Below are positions 27,234 through 35,259 of a stretch of 64,000 nt of DNA, piece after piece (the stretch's first letter is position 1; every line of letters starts with the position of its first letter). The DNA comes from Sideroxyarcus sp. Its GTDB lineage: Bacteria > Pseudomonadota > Gammaproteobacteria > Burkholderiales > Gallionellaceae. The stretch covers positions 186,001 through 250,000 of the forward strand of contig JAUSBR010000004.1 in the NCBI GenBank assembly GCA_030651895.1, written 5' to 3'. The position numbers and the translations under genes are program-made. The notes beneath the pieces are model-generated. The model was not told where the DNA came from. It searched no databases and saw only the letters and a list, made by a program, of their open reading frames with translations.

Positions 27234-27709
27234 CAGTGCTTGACCGCCTCTGCGGCTTGGCCCTGATTCTGCTGTTTCTGTTGCTGATAGATCGACTCGA
27301 AGTTGATCGGGTTGAGCATCACCGGTGCGAACCCGGCGCGTACCGCCACGTTCGACACCACTTCGCGCAGATAGGGGTAGAGGATATTGGGGCAGAGCAC
27401 CGCCAGCACCGTCTCCATCTCGTCCGCCGGCACGTTGCGCACCTGGAAGATGCCGGCCTGCTTGGCTTCGATCAGGAACATGACTTTGTCTTTCTCGGGC
27501 AGCTTGGCGGTGACGGTGACGGTGACGACGACTTCGTACACGCCCTCCTCTACCGTTCCGGCCTGGGTCTGCAATTGCAGATCGATCTGCGGATTCTCGC
27601 GCTCCAGGAAGATGCCCGGTGCATGCGGGACCTCCAGCGACATGTCTTTCACATACAGCTTCTCGATGTTGAAGATCGGTTGTGTATTCTCTTGTGCAGC
27701 TTCGGTCAT
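27233..27709 (-). CDS. secB: SecB, protein-export chaperone
   Basis: The 158-residue protein matches SecB: NIEKLYVKDMSLEVPHAPGIF (about 14-34), the substrate-groove strands and LCPNILYPYLREVVSNVAVRAGFAPVMLNPINFESIY (about 109-145). SecB keeps preproteins unfolded and hands them to SecA. The order rhodanese-grxC-secB-gpsA is common in beta- and gammaproteobacteria. Confidence 0.97.
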   Translation of the reverse strand: MTEAAQENTQPIFNIEKLYVKDMSLEVPHAPGIFLERENPQIDLQLQTQAGTVEEGVYEVVVTVTVTAKLPEKDKVMFLIEAKQAGIFQVRNVPADEMETVLAVLCPNILYPYLREVVSNVAVRAGFAPVMLNPINFESIYQQQKQQNQGQAAEAVKH

Positions 27710-27723
27710 GCTATTTCCCCTGT

Positions 27724-27984
27724 CTATTGTTTCGCCAGCAATTTGTCCAACCCGCCTTCCTGGTCGAGCGCGGCCATATCGTCATAGCCGCCGACATGGG
27801 TATCGTTGATGTAGATCTGCGGCACCGTGCGGCGGCCGGTCTTCTTAATCATCAATTCCTGTTGCTCCGGATGCAGGTCGATGCGGATCTTCTCGATATC
27901 CACCACCCCTTTGCGCTTAAGCAGATGCTCGGCGCGCACACAGTACGGGCAGACTTCGGTGCAATACATGAGGACCTTGGCCAT
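27724..27984 (-). CDS. grxC: GrxC, glutaredoxin 3
   Basis: The 86-residue protein is a dithiol glutaredoxin with the active site CPYC (about 12-15 in MYCTEVCPYCVRAEHLL), the cis-proline segment TVPQIYIND (about 54-62) and the glutathione-site GGYDDMAALD (about 66-75). It reduces disulfides and glutathionylated proteins with glutathione. Only one base separates its start from the rhodanese stop. Confidence 0.96.
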   Translation of the reverse strand: MAKVLMYCTEVCPYCVRAEHLLKRKGVVDIEKIRIDLHPEQQELMIKKTGRRTVPQIYINDTHVGGYDDMAALDQEGGLDKLLAKQ

Positions 27985-27985
27985 C

Positions 27986-28399
27986 TTATCTCTCCAGCGG
28001 CAGGCTGGCTTTTTGCCAGGCCATCACGCCGCCCTCCAGATTATAAGCCTGGGTGAACCCCTGTTTGCCCAGCTGCGCACAGGCGGATGCCGAACGCATC
28101 CCGCTGCGGCACACCACCAGGATGGGCTTGTCGCGGTACTTCTCCAGTTCGCCGATGCGCTCGCGCAGCTTGCCCAGCGGCACGAGCTTGCTGTTCAGGA
28201 TATGGCCAGAGTCGTATTCGCCCTGCTCGCGCACGTCCAGCACCAGCGCATTCTTGTGGTTGATGAGTTGGGTGGCAGCTATGTGGTCGACATCCTTGAT
28301 GCCGCGCAGGCGGTTGCCGAAGAATGACCAGAACAGCATGGCGCCGCTGGTCAGTGCGATCAGAATGGTCCAGATGTTATTTTGCAGGTACAGCAGCAC
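27986..28399 (-). CDS. Membrane-anchored rhodanese-like sulfurtransferase
   Basis: The 137-residue protein has one N-terminal membrane helix (NNIWTILIALTSGAMLFWSFF, about 7-28) and a rhodanese domain with the catalytic loop CRSGMRS (about 96-102), where Cys carries a persulfide. YibN-like proteins of this architecture stand next to grxC-secB in many proteobacteria. It may handle sulfane sulfur or protein thiols at the inner membrane. Its start overlaps the end of the PglL gene by 23 nt. Confidence 0.92.
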   Translation of the reverse strand: MLLYLQNNIWTILIALTSGAMLFWSFFGNRLRGIKDVDHIAATQLINHKNALVLDVREQGEYDSGHILNSKLVPLGKLRERIGELEKYRDKPILVVCRSGMRSASACAQLGKQGFTQAYNLEGGVMAWQKASLPLER

Positions 28400-30170
28400 G
28401 GCGATACTCCTCGTATTTTTGGGTGGCGAATTCTAACAGAGCGGAAAAGCGTGCGGGATCCTTGAGCGCCAACTCTTCAAGTTCAGCGCGGGCTTGCCCA
28501 AAGCTATCCGGGTAAGACCAGATCGCCCGCTCCATCTGCAACCGCGCTTCGTCCGGCAGATTCGAAAGTGCCAGCAGGGATGCCTGACGATAAACCACCG
28601 GGGCAATCGGAATGAAACGCAGCGCACGCTCATTGAGATCGAGCTTGGCCTTCAAGTGATCTTCACTAGGCTCCAACGTGCTGGCAATGAACAGTTCGGC
28701 ATAGGAACCCAGCAGAGCACTACGCTGGACCGCCAGCAGTTCTTGTTTAATCTGCGGTAAAAGATTGGGGGTTTTCTCCGCCTTGCCGCGTAGCGCCAAA
28801 GCGTTCTCCAGACGATGATATCCCTGATAGATCTGCACCAGCGACAGCGCTCCCAGCAGCAGCATCATGGCAACGGATATTCGCCCCAGCATGCGCAGCT
28901 CCAACCGGTATGTAGTGACATCGAAGATGCCCAACATGATCGCCGCCACTCCGATGAAGTACATATACCAGAACGGGTATTCGAGCAGGCTGTGGATGCC
29001 CAGTACCGCCAGCACCGCGTAGCCCCACCAGTGGTAAAGGGAAAATTGAACACCACGCATGACCGATTGCCAGAACCACAACCCTGCGGTAGCAAACAGA
29101 ATAGCGACCCCGGCAAGCCCGCCCTCTGCCGCGATCTGCATCACCAAGTTGTGCGCGTTGTTATACAGCCCGGCGATGGCCGGATTGCGCAGCTCGGATG
29201 AGAGAAGAAAATGCTGGTACGCAAACTGGCCAAAGCCTGCGCCCATCAGGGGATACTGGAAGAAGATCAGCGCCCCTTCTTTCCAAAGATGGACTCGTAT
29301 CAATCCGCCGGCACTTTCGCCCAGCAATCTTTCCATCGTGGTGACACTGCCGGTGACCCCTTCCAACCAGGGTATCTGCACCACCAGATGCATCAGGCCG
29401 AATCCCGCCACCAAAATCAGGCTGTAATGCATCAATGGCCGCAATGCGCGGTCGCGACGCTGCCATATAAAGGCCAGAGCCAGAGCAAACAGCAGATAGA
29501 GCCAGGAGCTGCGTGAACCGGACAGCACCAGCACAAACAGTAGCGGGCTTGCCAGCAGGACGACCTGCCAAACGCGCAGACCGAAACGCGCATACACGAG
29601 CCCCAATGAGATAAGTCCCAGCGCAATGTGATCGGCAAAATGATTCGCTTGCGCCGTATTGCCATAGACAGCGTGCGACGTTTTCGCGGTGATGACTGAA
29701 TTCAGGAAAGTATTCCAGCGGTAATGCTGCAGAATGCCGGCCAGTGAATTCAACTCTGCGCCGAACAGCAGGAAGAACGCCAACACTGTCACCAACATCG
29801 GCAAGCCGAGTTCTGCCCGCAGGCGCTGCCCCAGCATCATCAGCAGCGCTGCAAAAAGAAAATACAAGCCCATCATCATCAGATGATCGAAGTGAATGAC
29901 GCGCCCGAGGAAGAACTGGACCATCAGCAGCAGCATCAATCCGATGGGCAACATGACGATGCGCGGCACCTCCGGCGCCTGCCAGTAGCGTGCCGTCAGC
30001 AGCAAAGGCATGGCGCACAAGCCGAGCAGGGCCGCGCCAGTCTCCTGGTAAAACGTGGTGATGGGATAGGCGTGGTGGTAGTACAGAAAAGGCAAAACCC
30101 ACATCAGGCCGACGAAGGCCAAACTGATGTGGGCAAGTTTTACCGGAAAGGGGAACGGGCTTTTTAGCAA
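28377..30170 (-). CDS. PglL/TfpO-type O-oligosaccharyltransferase
   Basis: The 597-residue multi-spanning protein has about 12 hydrophobic helices, the Wzy_C/PglL periplasmic-loop motif YNNAHNLVMQIAAEGG (about 350-365, with the essential His), and HSLLEYPFWYMYF (about 400-412), the hallmark that separates PglL from O-antigen ligase. A C-terminal soluble tail follows (about 450-597). These enzymes move lipid-linked glycan onto Ser/Thr of pilins and other exported proteins. With the MSHA locus 2.5 kb away, pilin is a likely acceptor, but general O-glycosylation is equally possible. No glycan assembly genes lie beside it. Confidence 0.88.
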   Translation of the reverse strand: MLKSPFPFPVKLAHISLAFVGLMWVLPFLYYHHAYPITTFYQETGAALLGLCAMPLLLTARYWQAPEVPRIVMLPIGLMLLLMVQFFLGRVIHFDHLMMMGLYFLFAALLMMLGQRLRAELGLPMLVTVLAFFLLFGAELNSLAGILQHYRWNTFLNSVITAKTSHAVYGNTAQANHFADHIALGLISLGLVYARFGLRVWQVVLLASPLLFVLVLSGSRSSWLYLLFALALAFIWQRRDRALRPLMHYSLILVAGFGLMHLVVQIPWLEGVTGSVTTMERLLGESAGGLIRVHLWKEGALIFFQYPLMGAGFGQFAYQHFLLSSELRNPAIAGLYNNAHNLVMQIAAEGGLAGVAILFATAGLWFWQSVMRGVQFSLYHWWGYAVLAVLGIHSLLEYPFWYMYFIGVAAIMLGIFDVTTYRLELRMLGRISVAMMLLLGALSLVQIYQGYHRLENALALRGKAEKTPNLLPQIKQELLAVQRSALLGSYAELFIASTLEPSEDHLKAKLDLNERALRFIPIAPVVYRQASLLALSNLPDEARLQMERAIWSYPDSFGQARAELEELALKDPARFSALLEFATQKYEEYRRAAVPAK

Positions 30171-30373
30171 CTGCCTTTGATGCCAAACTTGGCGAGGATG
30201 CTATTCAGCGGGCATATCTGGGTGAAGCCGCTCTGGAACAGGTTCAGGCCGACGAAAGCGGTGAAGAACAGGAAGTACTCGCTGACGAACAGCGGGCTGG
30301 CCTGCACGCCCAGCGACAGGGACAGCAGGATGAAGAAACCTGCAACGATACGGACGATACGTTCTGCGTTCAT
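30164..30373 (-). CDS. DUF2892 (YgaP-like transmembrane) small membrane protein
   Basis: The real start is ATG 30373 (MNAERIVRIVAGFFILLSLSLG), preceded by AAGGAG; the longer track ORF begins upstream of a palindrome. The 69-residue protein has two transmembrane helices and ends GFTQICPLNSILAKFGIKGSC, matching the DUF2892/YgaP_TM domain, which in E. coli YgaP is fused to a rhodanese. Cys residues sit at ICPL and at the C-terminus. It follows the RND pump genes and may handle sulfane sulfur or be part of the same sulfide response. Confidence 0.85.
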   Translation of the reverse strand: MNAERIVRIVAGFFILLSLSLGVQASPLFVSEYFLFFTAFVGLNLFQSGFTQICPLNSILAKFGIKGSC

Positions 30374-30414
30374 GCCAACACTCCTTAATAAGCTTTTTCG
30401 CCATTCTCGCCAGC

Positions 30415-30440
30415 CCCCTCTCCCGCATGCGGGAGAGGGG
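30415..30440. repeat. Perfect 13+13 palindrome (CCCCTCTCCCGCA / TGCGGGAGAGGGG)
   Basis: A perfect 26-nt inverted repeat between the RND permease stop and the DUF2892 start. This sequence style (CCCTCTCCC/GGGAGAGGG) is common as a dispersed REP-like element in proteobacteria. As RNA it would form a very stable hairpin and could partly terminate the pump transcript or shield it from 3' exonucleases. No T-tract follows on the minus strand. Confidence 0.75.
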
Positions 30441-30467
30441 TGCGGAGAGGGCAGATGGTTGAAGATT

Positions 30468-33400
30468 CTAATCGAATTTCTTGTACAACGTTGCGTAATA
30501 CAGCACCGGGATGACAATCAGCGTCAGCAGGGTGGAGACGAGGATGCCGAATATCAGCGCCAGCGCCAGGCCGTTGAAGATCGGGTCGTCGAGGATGAAC
30601 AGCGCCCCCAGCATCGCCGCCAGACCGGTCAAAATGATCGGTTTCGCACGCGCCGCCGCCGCGTTCACCACCGCATGCTGCAGGTCCACCCCGTCGCGCA
30701 ACTGCAGGTTGACGAAGTCCACCAGCAGGATGGAGTTGCGCACGATGATGCCCGCCAGCGCGATCATGCCGATCATCGACGTCGCGGTGAACTGCGCGCC
30801 GAACAGGGCATGCCCCGGCATCACGCCAATGATGGTAAGCGGGATGGGAGCCATGATCACCAGCGGCACGACATAGCTCTTGAACTGCGCCACCACCAGC
30901 AGATAGATCAGGATCAGGCCCACGCCGTAGGCGATGCCCATGTCGCGGAAGGTCTCGAAGGTCACCTGCCACTCGCCGTCCCACTTCAATGCGTAACCCG
31001 CATAGGGATCGGAGGGTTGGTGGAAGAACCATGACTCCAGCGTGCCGCCCTGCTCCAGTTCCATATCACCGGTCTTGCCGTTGATGTCGAACATGCCGTA
31101 CAGGGGGCTGTCCAGATCGCCGGCCATGTCGCCGGTCACATACACCACCGGCAGCAGGTCCTTGTGATAGATCGGGTAGTCGCGCTGTGTGTGCACCGCC
31201 TGCACCACTTCCGACAGCGGCACCAGCGCACCGTCCCGTGAGCGCACCTTGAGCTTCAGCACATCATCGATGCGGCTGCGCTTTTCCGCCGGCAGGCCGA
31301 GACGCAGGGGCGGCGCATATTTCGCGTCCAGATCGTGCAGGGCCGTCACATCCTGGCCGGACAACGCGATCTGCACCGCATCCACGATGTCGCTCTGTGC
31401 TACACCGAGCAGGGCGGCCTTGCTTTGCATCACGCGCAGCACCAACTTGGGCGCGGCTTCGCTCACCGTGTCGTCGATCCCAACGATGTCGGCGGTGGCA
31501 AAGAACTGCTCGCGCACTTTGCCCGCCACCTGGCGTGCGCCGTTGTAATCCGGCCCGTAGATCTCGGCCACGATAGGCGACATCACCGGAGGGCCCGGCG
31601 GTACCTCGACTACTTTCACTTTCGCGCCCCACACCTTGGCGATCTTTTCGATCGGCTCGCGCACCGAAGTGGCGATCTCGTGGCTGCTGCGGTCGCGATT
31701 GTGCTTGCCCTGCAGATTGACCTGGATGTCGCCCTGCTCCGGCGCGCTGCGCAGATAGTACTGGCGCACCAGACCGTTGAAGTTGATCGGCGAGGCCGTC
31801 CCTGCGTAGGCCTCGTAATCGGTCACTTCCGGCACGGTCGCCAGATAGGCGCCGATCTCGCGCATCACGCCGGCAGTCTGCTCCACCGCCGTACCGCTGG
31901 GCATGTCGACGACCACCTGGAACTCCGACTTGTTGTCGAACGGCAGCATCTTCAGCACCACCAGCTTGACCAGCGTCAGCGACACCGCGATCAGCAGCGC
32001 CCCCAGTATGCCCAGCCACAGCTTTCGCCGCATCTGCTTGCCGTGTTCCTTGTTCAGGAAAGGATACAGACGGGCGCGGAAGAACTTGGCGATCTTTGTA
32101 TCGTTCTCGTCCTTCACCACCGCATGGTGCGGCGCGGCCAGCTTGTGTGCCAGCCAGGGCGTGACGATGAAGGCGATGGCCAGCGAGATCAGCATGCCCA
32201 TACTGGCGTTGATCGGGATCGGGCTCATGTACGGCCCCATCAATCCGCTCACAAAGGCCATCGGTAGCAGCGCCGCAATCACCGTAAAAGTAGCGAGAAT
32301 GGTCGGGCTGCCGACCTCGTCCACCGCCTCGGGAATGATCTCCGACAGCGGCTGATGCTGCGACAGCTCGCGGCGGCGGTGGATGTTCTCCACCACCACG
32401 ATGGCATCGTCCACCAGGATACCGATGGAGAAAATCAGCGCGAACAGCGATACGCGGTTGAGCGTGAAGCCGTATGCCCAGGAAGCGAACAGCGTCACCG
32501 CCAGCGTCAACAGCACCGCGATGCCGACGATGACCGCCTCGCGCCGGCCCAGCGCGAACCACACCAGCGCGACCACGGCGAAGGTAGCGAAGAACAGTTT
32601 CTGGATCAGCTTCATCGCTTTGTCGTTGGCGGTCTCGCCGTAGTTGCGCGTGATGGTCACCTGCACATCATCGGGGATCACGCTGCCTTTGAGCTCGTCC
32701 ACACGCTGCAGCAACTTGTTGGCGACATCCACCGCGTTCTCGCCCGGCTTCTTGGTCACGGCCAGCGTCACCGCGCCGAATTCACCGCGGGCTTCGATGG
32801 CTTTGTCGCCTGCCGCGGCGCCCGTCCCCATCCACACATAGCTCTTGGGCTGGTCGGCACTGTCCAGCACCTCGGCCACATCGCGCAGGAACACCGGCTT
32901 GCCGTCGGAGACACCCACCACCAGTTGGCTGACCTCGCTGGCATCGCTGAGGAACATGCCGGTCTGCACCAGCACCTCGCGGTTGTTCTGCACCAGTGTA
33001 CCGGCGCTGTGCGAGACATTCGATGCCTGCAGCGCGTAGCGCACTTCCTGCACCGACAACTGGTGCGCGTTCAGCGCTTCCGGATCGAGCAGCACACGAA
33101 CCACACGCGGCGTCGCACCCAGCGTGCTCACTTCGCGCGTACCCTGCACGCGTTTCAATTCCGCCTCGATGGCGTGGGCGACCTGGGTCAGCTCCACCGC
33201 CCCGCTGTCCGGCCGGTCGCGCCACAGCGTCAGGCCCAGCACCGGCACATCGTCGATGCCCTTGGCCTTGATGATAGGTTGCATGACGCCCAGCGTGCTC
33301 GGCAGCCAGTCGGCGTGCGACCAGATGACGTCGTAAAGTTTGACCAGCGAAGGCACATGCAACTCGCCGACCTTGAACTGGATGGTGAGCACGGCCATGC

Positions 33401-33674
33401 CGGGTTGCGACACGGAATAGACGTGATCGACACCGGCGATCTGCGACAGCACCTGCTCGGCGGGCGTCGCCACCGTGTTCGCCACGTCCTGCGCCGAGGC
33501 GCCCGGATAGGCGATCAGCACATTGGCCATCGTGACGTTGATCTGCGGTTCTTCCTCGCGCGGGGTCACGACGACCGCAAAGATACCCAGCAGCATGGCG
33601 ACCAGCGCCAGCAGCGGCGTCATCTGCGAATGCAGGAAGACGCGGGCGATACGCCCCGAGATACCCATGCTCAT
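30468..33674 (-). CDS. RND efflux permease (AcrB superfamily)
   Basis: The 1068-residue permease has 12 predicted transmembrane helices in the AcrB arrangement with two large periplasmic loops. The TM4 proton-relay segment reads FSIGILVDDAIVVVENIHRR; the double Asp fits the HAE (drug/amphiphile) type rather than the heavy-metal type. The N-terminus PREEEPQINVTMANVLIAYPGAS and the internal repeat confirm COG0841. It works with the upstream adaptor (ATGA overlap at 33671-33674); no outer-membrane TolC-like gene is present. Its regulator resembles a persulfide sensor, so a sulfur-related substrate is possible. Confidence 0.93.
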   Translation of the reverse strand: MSMGISGRIARVFLHSQMTPLLALVAMLLGIFAVVVTPREEEPQINVTMANVLIAYPGASAQDVANTVATPAEQVLSQIAGVDHVYSVSQPGMAVLTIQFKVGELHVPSLVKLYDVIWSHADWLPSTLGVMQPIIKAKGIDDVPVLGLTLWRDRPDSGAVELTQVAHAIEAELKRVQGTREVSTLGATPRVVRVLLDPEALNAHQLSVQEVRYALQASNVSHSAGTLVQNNREVLVQTGMFLSDASEVSQLVVGVSDGKPVFLRDVAEVLDSADQPKSYVWMGTGAAAGDKAIEARGEFGAVTLAVTKKPGENAVDVANKLLQRVDELKGSVIPDDVQVTITRNYGETANDKAMKLIQKLFFATFAVVALVWFALGRREAVIVGIAVLLTLAVTLFASWAYGFTLNRVSLFALIFSIGILVDDAIVVVENIHRRRELSQHQPLSEIIPEAVDEVGSPTILATFTVIAALLPMAFVSGLMGPYMSPIPINASMGMLISLAIAFIVTPWLAHKLAAPHHAVVKDENDTKIAKFFRARLYPFLNKEHGKQMRRKLWLGILGALLIAVSLTLVKLVVLKMLPFDNKSEFQVVVDMPSGTAVEQTAGVMREIGAYLATVPEVTDYEAYAGTASPINFNGLVRQYYLRSAPEQGDIQVNLQGKHNRDRSSHEIATSVREPIEKIAKVWGAKVKVVEVPPGPPVMSPIVAEIYGPDYNGARQVAGKVREQFFATADIVGIDDTVSEAAPKLVLRVMQSKAALLGVAQSDIVDAVQIALSGQDVTALHDLDAKYAPPLRLGLPAEKRSRIDDVLKLKVRSRDGALVPLSEVVQAVHTQRDYPIYHKDLLPVVYVTGDMAGDLDSPLYGMFDINGKTGDMELEQGGTLESWFFHQPSDPYAGYALKWDGEWQVTFETFRDMGIAYGVGLILIYLLVVAQFKSYVVPLVIMAPIPLTIIGVMPGHALFGAQFTATSMIGMIALAGIIVRNSILLVDFVNLQLRDGVDLQHAVVNAAAARAKPIILTGLAAMLGALFILDDPIFNGLALALIFGILVSTLLTLIVIPVLYYATLYKKFD

Positions 33675-34708
33675 CGCTTGCTCTCCGCCGCGACCATGCC
33701 GGCTTTGACCGCTTCACGCGCGACCTGCTCGCCGACGTTCAGCCCGGCCAGCACCTCGATCTCGTTCTGCGCATTCGCCTCGCCCAGACGCACCTGGCGC
33801 AGGCGCGGCATCCCCTTGTCATCCACCACATATACCGCCACCACTTCGCTGCGGCGCACTACCGAGCTCACAGGAATCAGCATCTTGTTCTCCTTGCCCA
33901 CCACGAAATGCGTGCGCACGAACATGCCGGGGTAGAGGTTGGCCTGATTGGCGGGCAGATCGACGCGCACCTGGGTGCTGTGCGTGCGCGCATCGGCCGA
34001 CGGCTGCACCGTGACGGTGGCTGACTTGATCCAGCGCGACAGCGACGGGACTTCCACCATCACACTGGGGCGAGCACCGATCTCTTTCAGTTTGTGTTGC
34101 GGCACGTTAGCGATCACGCGCAGTTGCGAGGGATCGAAACCGGTCATCAGCGGCTTGCCCACCGTAACCATCTCGCCCATCTCCACCATGCGCGCAGACA
34201 CCACACCGCCGTAGGGGGCGATCACCGAGGTGTAGCTTTGCGACAGTGCCGATTGCTGCGCACCCGCCTCGCTGGCATCGGCCTGGGCCTTGGCCATCTC
34301 GAAATCGGACTTGGCCTTGTCCAGCGCGGCCTGACTGATGAACTTCTGTTCGAACAACTGTTGGGAGCGTTCGTAGTTCAAGCGTGCGTTCTGCAATGCG
34401 GCCTGCGCCTGCGACAGTTGCGCCCGGCTGCCCGCCAGCGCCTGGTCGGCCTCGCGTTCGTCGATCTTGAGGATGACCTGGCCCTTGCTCACGCGGTCGC
34501 CCACGTCAAAAAACAGCGCCTTCACGCGACCGGATATCTGTGCCGACACGGTCGACTGGCGCGTTGCCTCGACCACCCCGTCCACACTGTAAGTCTGCTC
34601 CACCTCACGGTATTGCACAGCAGCCGTCGCCAACGGTTCAGCAACGGAAGAATTGGCCGCCAGCAGCACCGCGGAAAGACCCAACAACAAACCCGGTTTA
34701 AGTTTCAT
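33671..34708 (-). CDS. RND efflux periplasmic adaptor (membrane fusion protein)
   Basis: The start is best placed at ATG 34708 (MKLKPGLLLGLSAVLLAANSSVA), which gives a signal peptide after GAGGTCAGGCT; the track start at 34747 lies in the operator. The 345-residue protein has a barrel-sandwich domain (VSAQISGRVKALFFDVGDRVSKGQVILKID, about 50-80), an alpha-hairpin (about 90-150) and a beta-barrel/MP-proximal C-terminus. It links the permease to an outer-membrane factor encoded elsewhere. First gene of the pump unit after the operator. Confidence 0.92.
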   Translation of the reverse strand: MKLKPGLLLGLSAVLLAANSSVAEPLATAAVQYREVEQTYSVDGVVEATRQSTVSAQISGRVKALFFDVGDRVSKGQVILKIDEREADQALAGSRAQLSQAQAALQNARLNYERSQQLFEQKFISQAALDKAKSDFEMAKAQADASEAGAQQSALSQSYTSVIAPYGGVVSARMVEMGEMVTVGKPLMTGFDPSQLRVIANVPQHKLKEIGARPSVMVEVPSLSRWIKSATVTVQPSADARTHSTQVRVDLPANQANLYPGMFVRTHFVVGKENKMLIPVSSVVRRSEVVAVYVVDDKGMPRLRQVRLGEANAQNEIEVLAGLNVGEQVAREAVKAGMVAAESKR

Positions 34709-34735
34709 AGCCTGACCTCTGAAAATGATATGTTT

Positions 34736-34759
34736 GCATATTAGCATATTCTAATATGC
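34736..34759. promoter_or_regulatory. ArsR-family operator (GCATATTAG-6-CTAATATGC)
   Basis: Perfect 9+9 nt inverted repeat GCATATTAG / CTAATATGC separated by CATATT. AT-rich palindromes of this kind are bound by winged-helix ArsR proteins such as BigR. It overlaps the spacer and the -10 of the pump promoter candidate, so binding would block transcription. It lies 28 nt before the adaptor ATG and about 37 nt after the ArsR gene. Confidence 0.8.
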
Positions 34760-34766
34760 ATGCCAA
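34738..34766 (-). promoter_or_regulatory. Promoter candidate for the RND pump genes
   Basis: Minus-strand TTGGCA, 17 bases, TAATAT. The -35 matches five of six consensus bases and the -10 four of six. The spacer and -10 are occupied by the inverted repeat described above, the usual arrangement for ArsR repression. Transcription would begin near 34731. Confidence 0.55.
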
Positions 34767-34770
34767 TCCA

Positions 34771-34794
34771 CCCCGCGCCGGGCGGGCGCCGGGG
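34771..34794 (-). terminator. GC-rich hairpin after the ArsR gene
   Basis: CCCC-GCGCC pairs with GGCGC-(C)-GGGG around a 5-nt loop directly after the ArsR stop codon. It has no T-tract, so it is an incomplete intrinsic terminator, but it separates the regulator from the pump promoter. Confidence 0.4.
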
Positions 34795-34795
34795 C

Positions 34796-35098
34796 CTAGA
34801 TAGTGCAGAACACGTCGCGCATCATCCCCACCAGCTTGAGGGTGCGCGGGTCGCCGATACGGTAATAGACGCGGTTGGCATCCTTGCGGGTGGACAATAC
34901 GCCCTTGTCGCGCAGGATGGCGAGATGCTGGGAGATATTGCTCTGGGAAGTGCCGACATTGTCGACGATGTCCTGCACGCTCAGCTCGTTGTCCGCAAGC
35001 ACGCACAGGATCTTGAGCCGCAGCGGGTGGGCGATGGCTTTCATCGCCAGCGAGGCCTGCAGGATGTCTTCGTCTTTGTCGATCAGCTTCTTGCTCAT
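34796..35098 (-). CDS. ArsR-family repressor with SqrR/BigR-type cysteine pair
   Basis: Start at ATG 35098 (MSKKLIDKDEDIL), with AGG six bases upstream; the GTG at 35104 in the track is less likely. The 100-residue winged-helix protein has the recognition helix SQSNISQHLAILRDKG (about 51-66) and wing TRKDANRVYYRI. It lacks the metal-binding CVC motif of ArsR. Instead Cys32 (KILCVLAD) and Cys98 (DVFCTI) are 66 residues apart, the same spacing as Cys41/Cys107 in SqrR and Cys42/Cys108 in BigR, where they form a tetrasulfide on sensing persulfide. It probably represses the pump genes through the operator at 34736-34759. Substrate class is inference; DNA-binding fold is certain. Confidence 0.88.
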   Translation of the reverse strand: MSKKLIDKDEDILQASLAMKAIAHPLRLKILCVLADNELSVQDIVDNVGTSQSNISQHLAILRDKGVLSTRKDANRVYYRIGDPRTLKLVGMMRDVFCTI

Positions 35099-35259
35099 AT
35101 TCACCTGCCATGGATTAAGGAAGTAGGGGCATAGATGGCCCGAAATCGGCTAAAATTCGTGCCTCAGGCGGTCTTCTCTGTCCCGCCACGCTATTTTGAC
35201 GCATCGCACTAAATTAGCAACTGCTTATATTTTGATATTTCGGTGAAAAAAAAGCCAGC

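Noticed and set aside
32355-33935. 526-aa plus-strand ORF
   Set aside because: Antisense of the RND permease and adaptor genes.
34709-34747. First 13 residues of the adaptor ORF
   Set aside because: This stretch is the operator/promoter; a signal peptide and Shine-Dalgarno sequence support ATG 34708.
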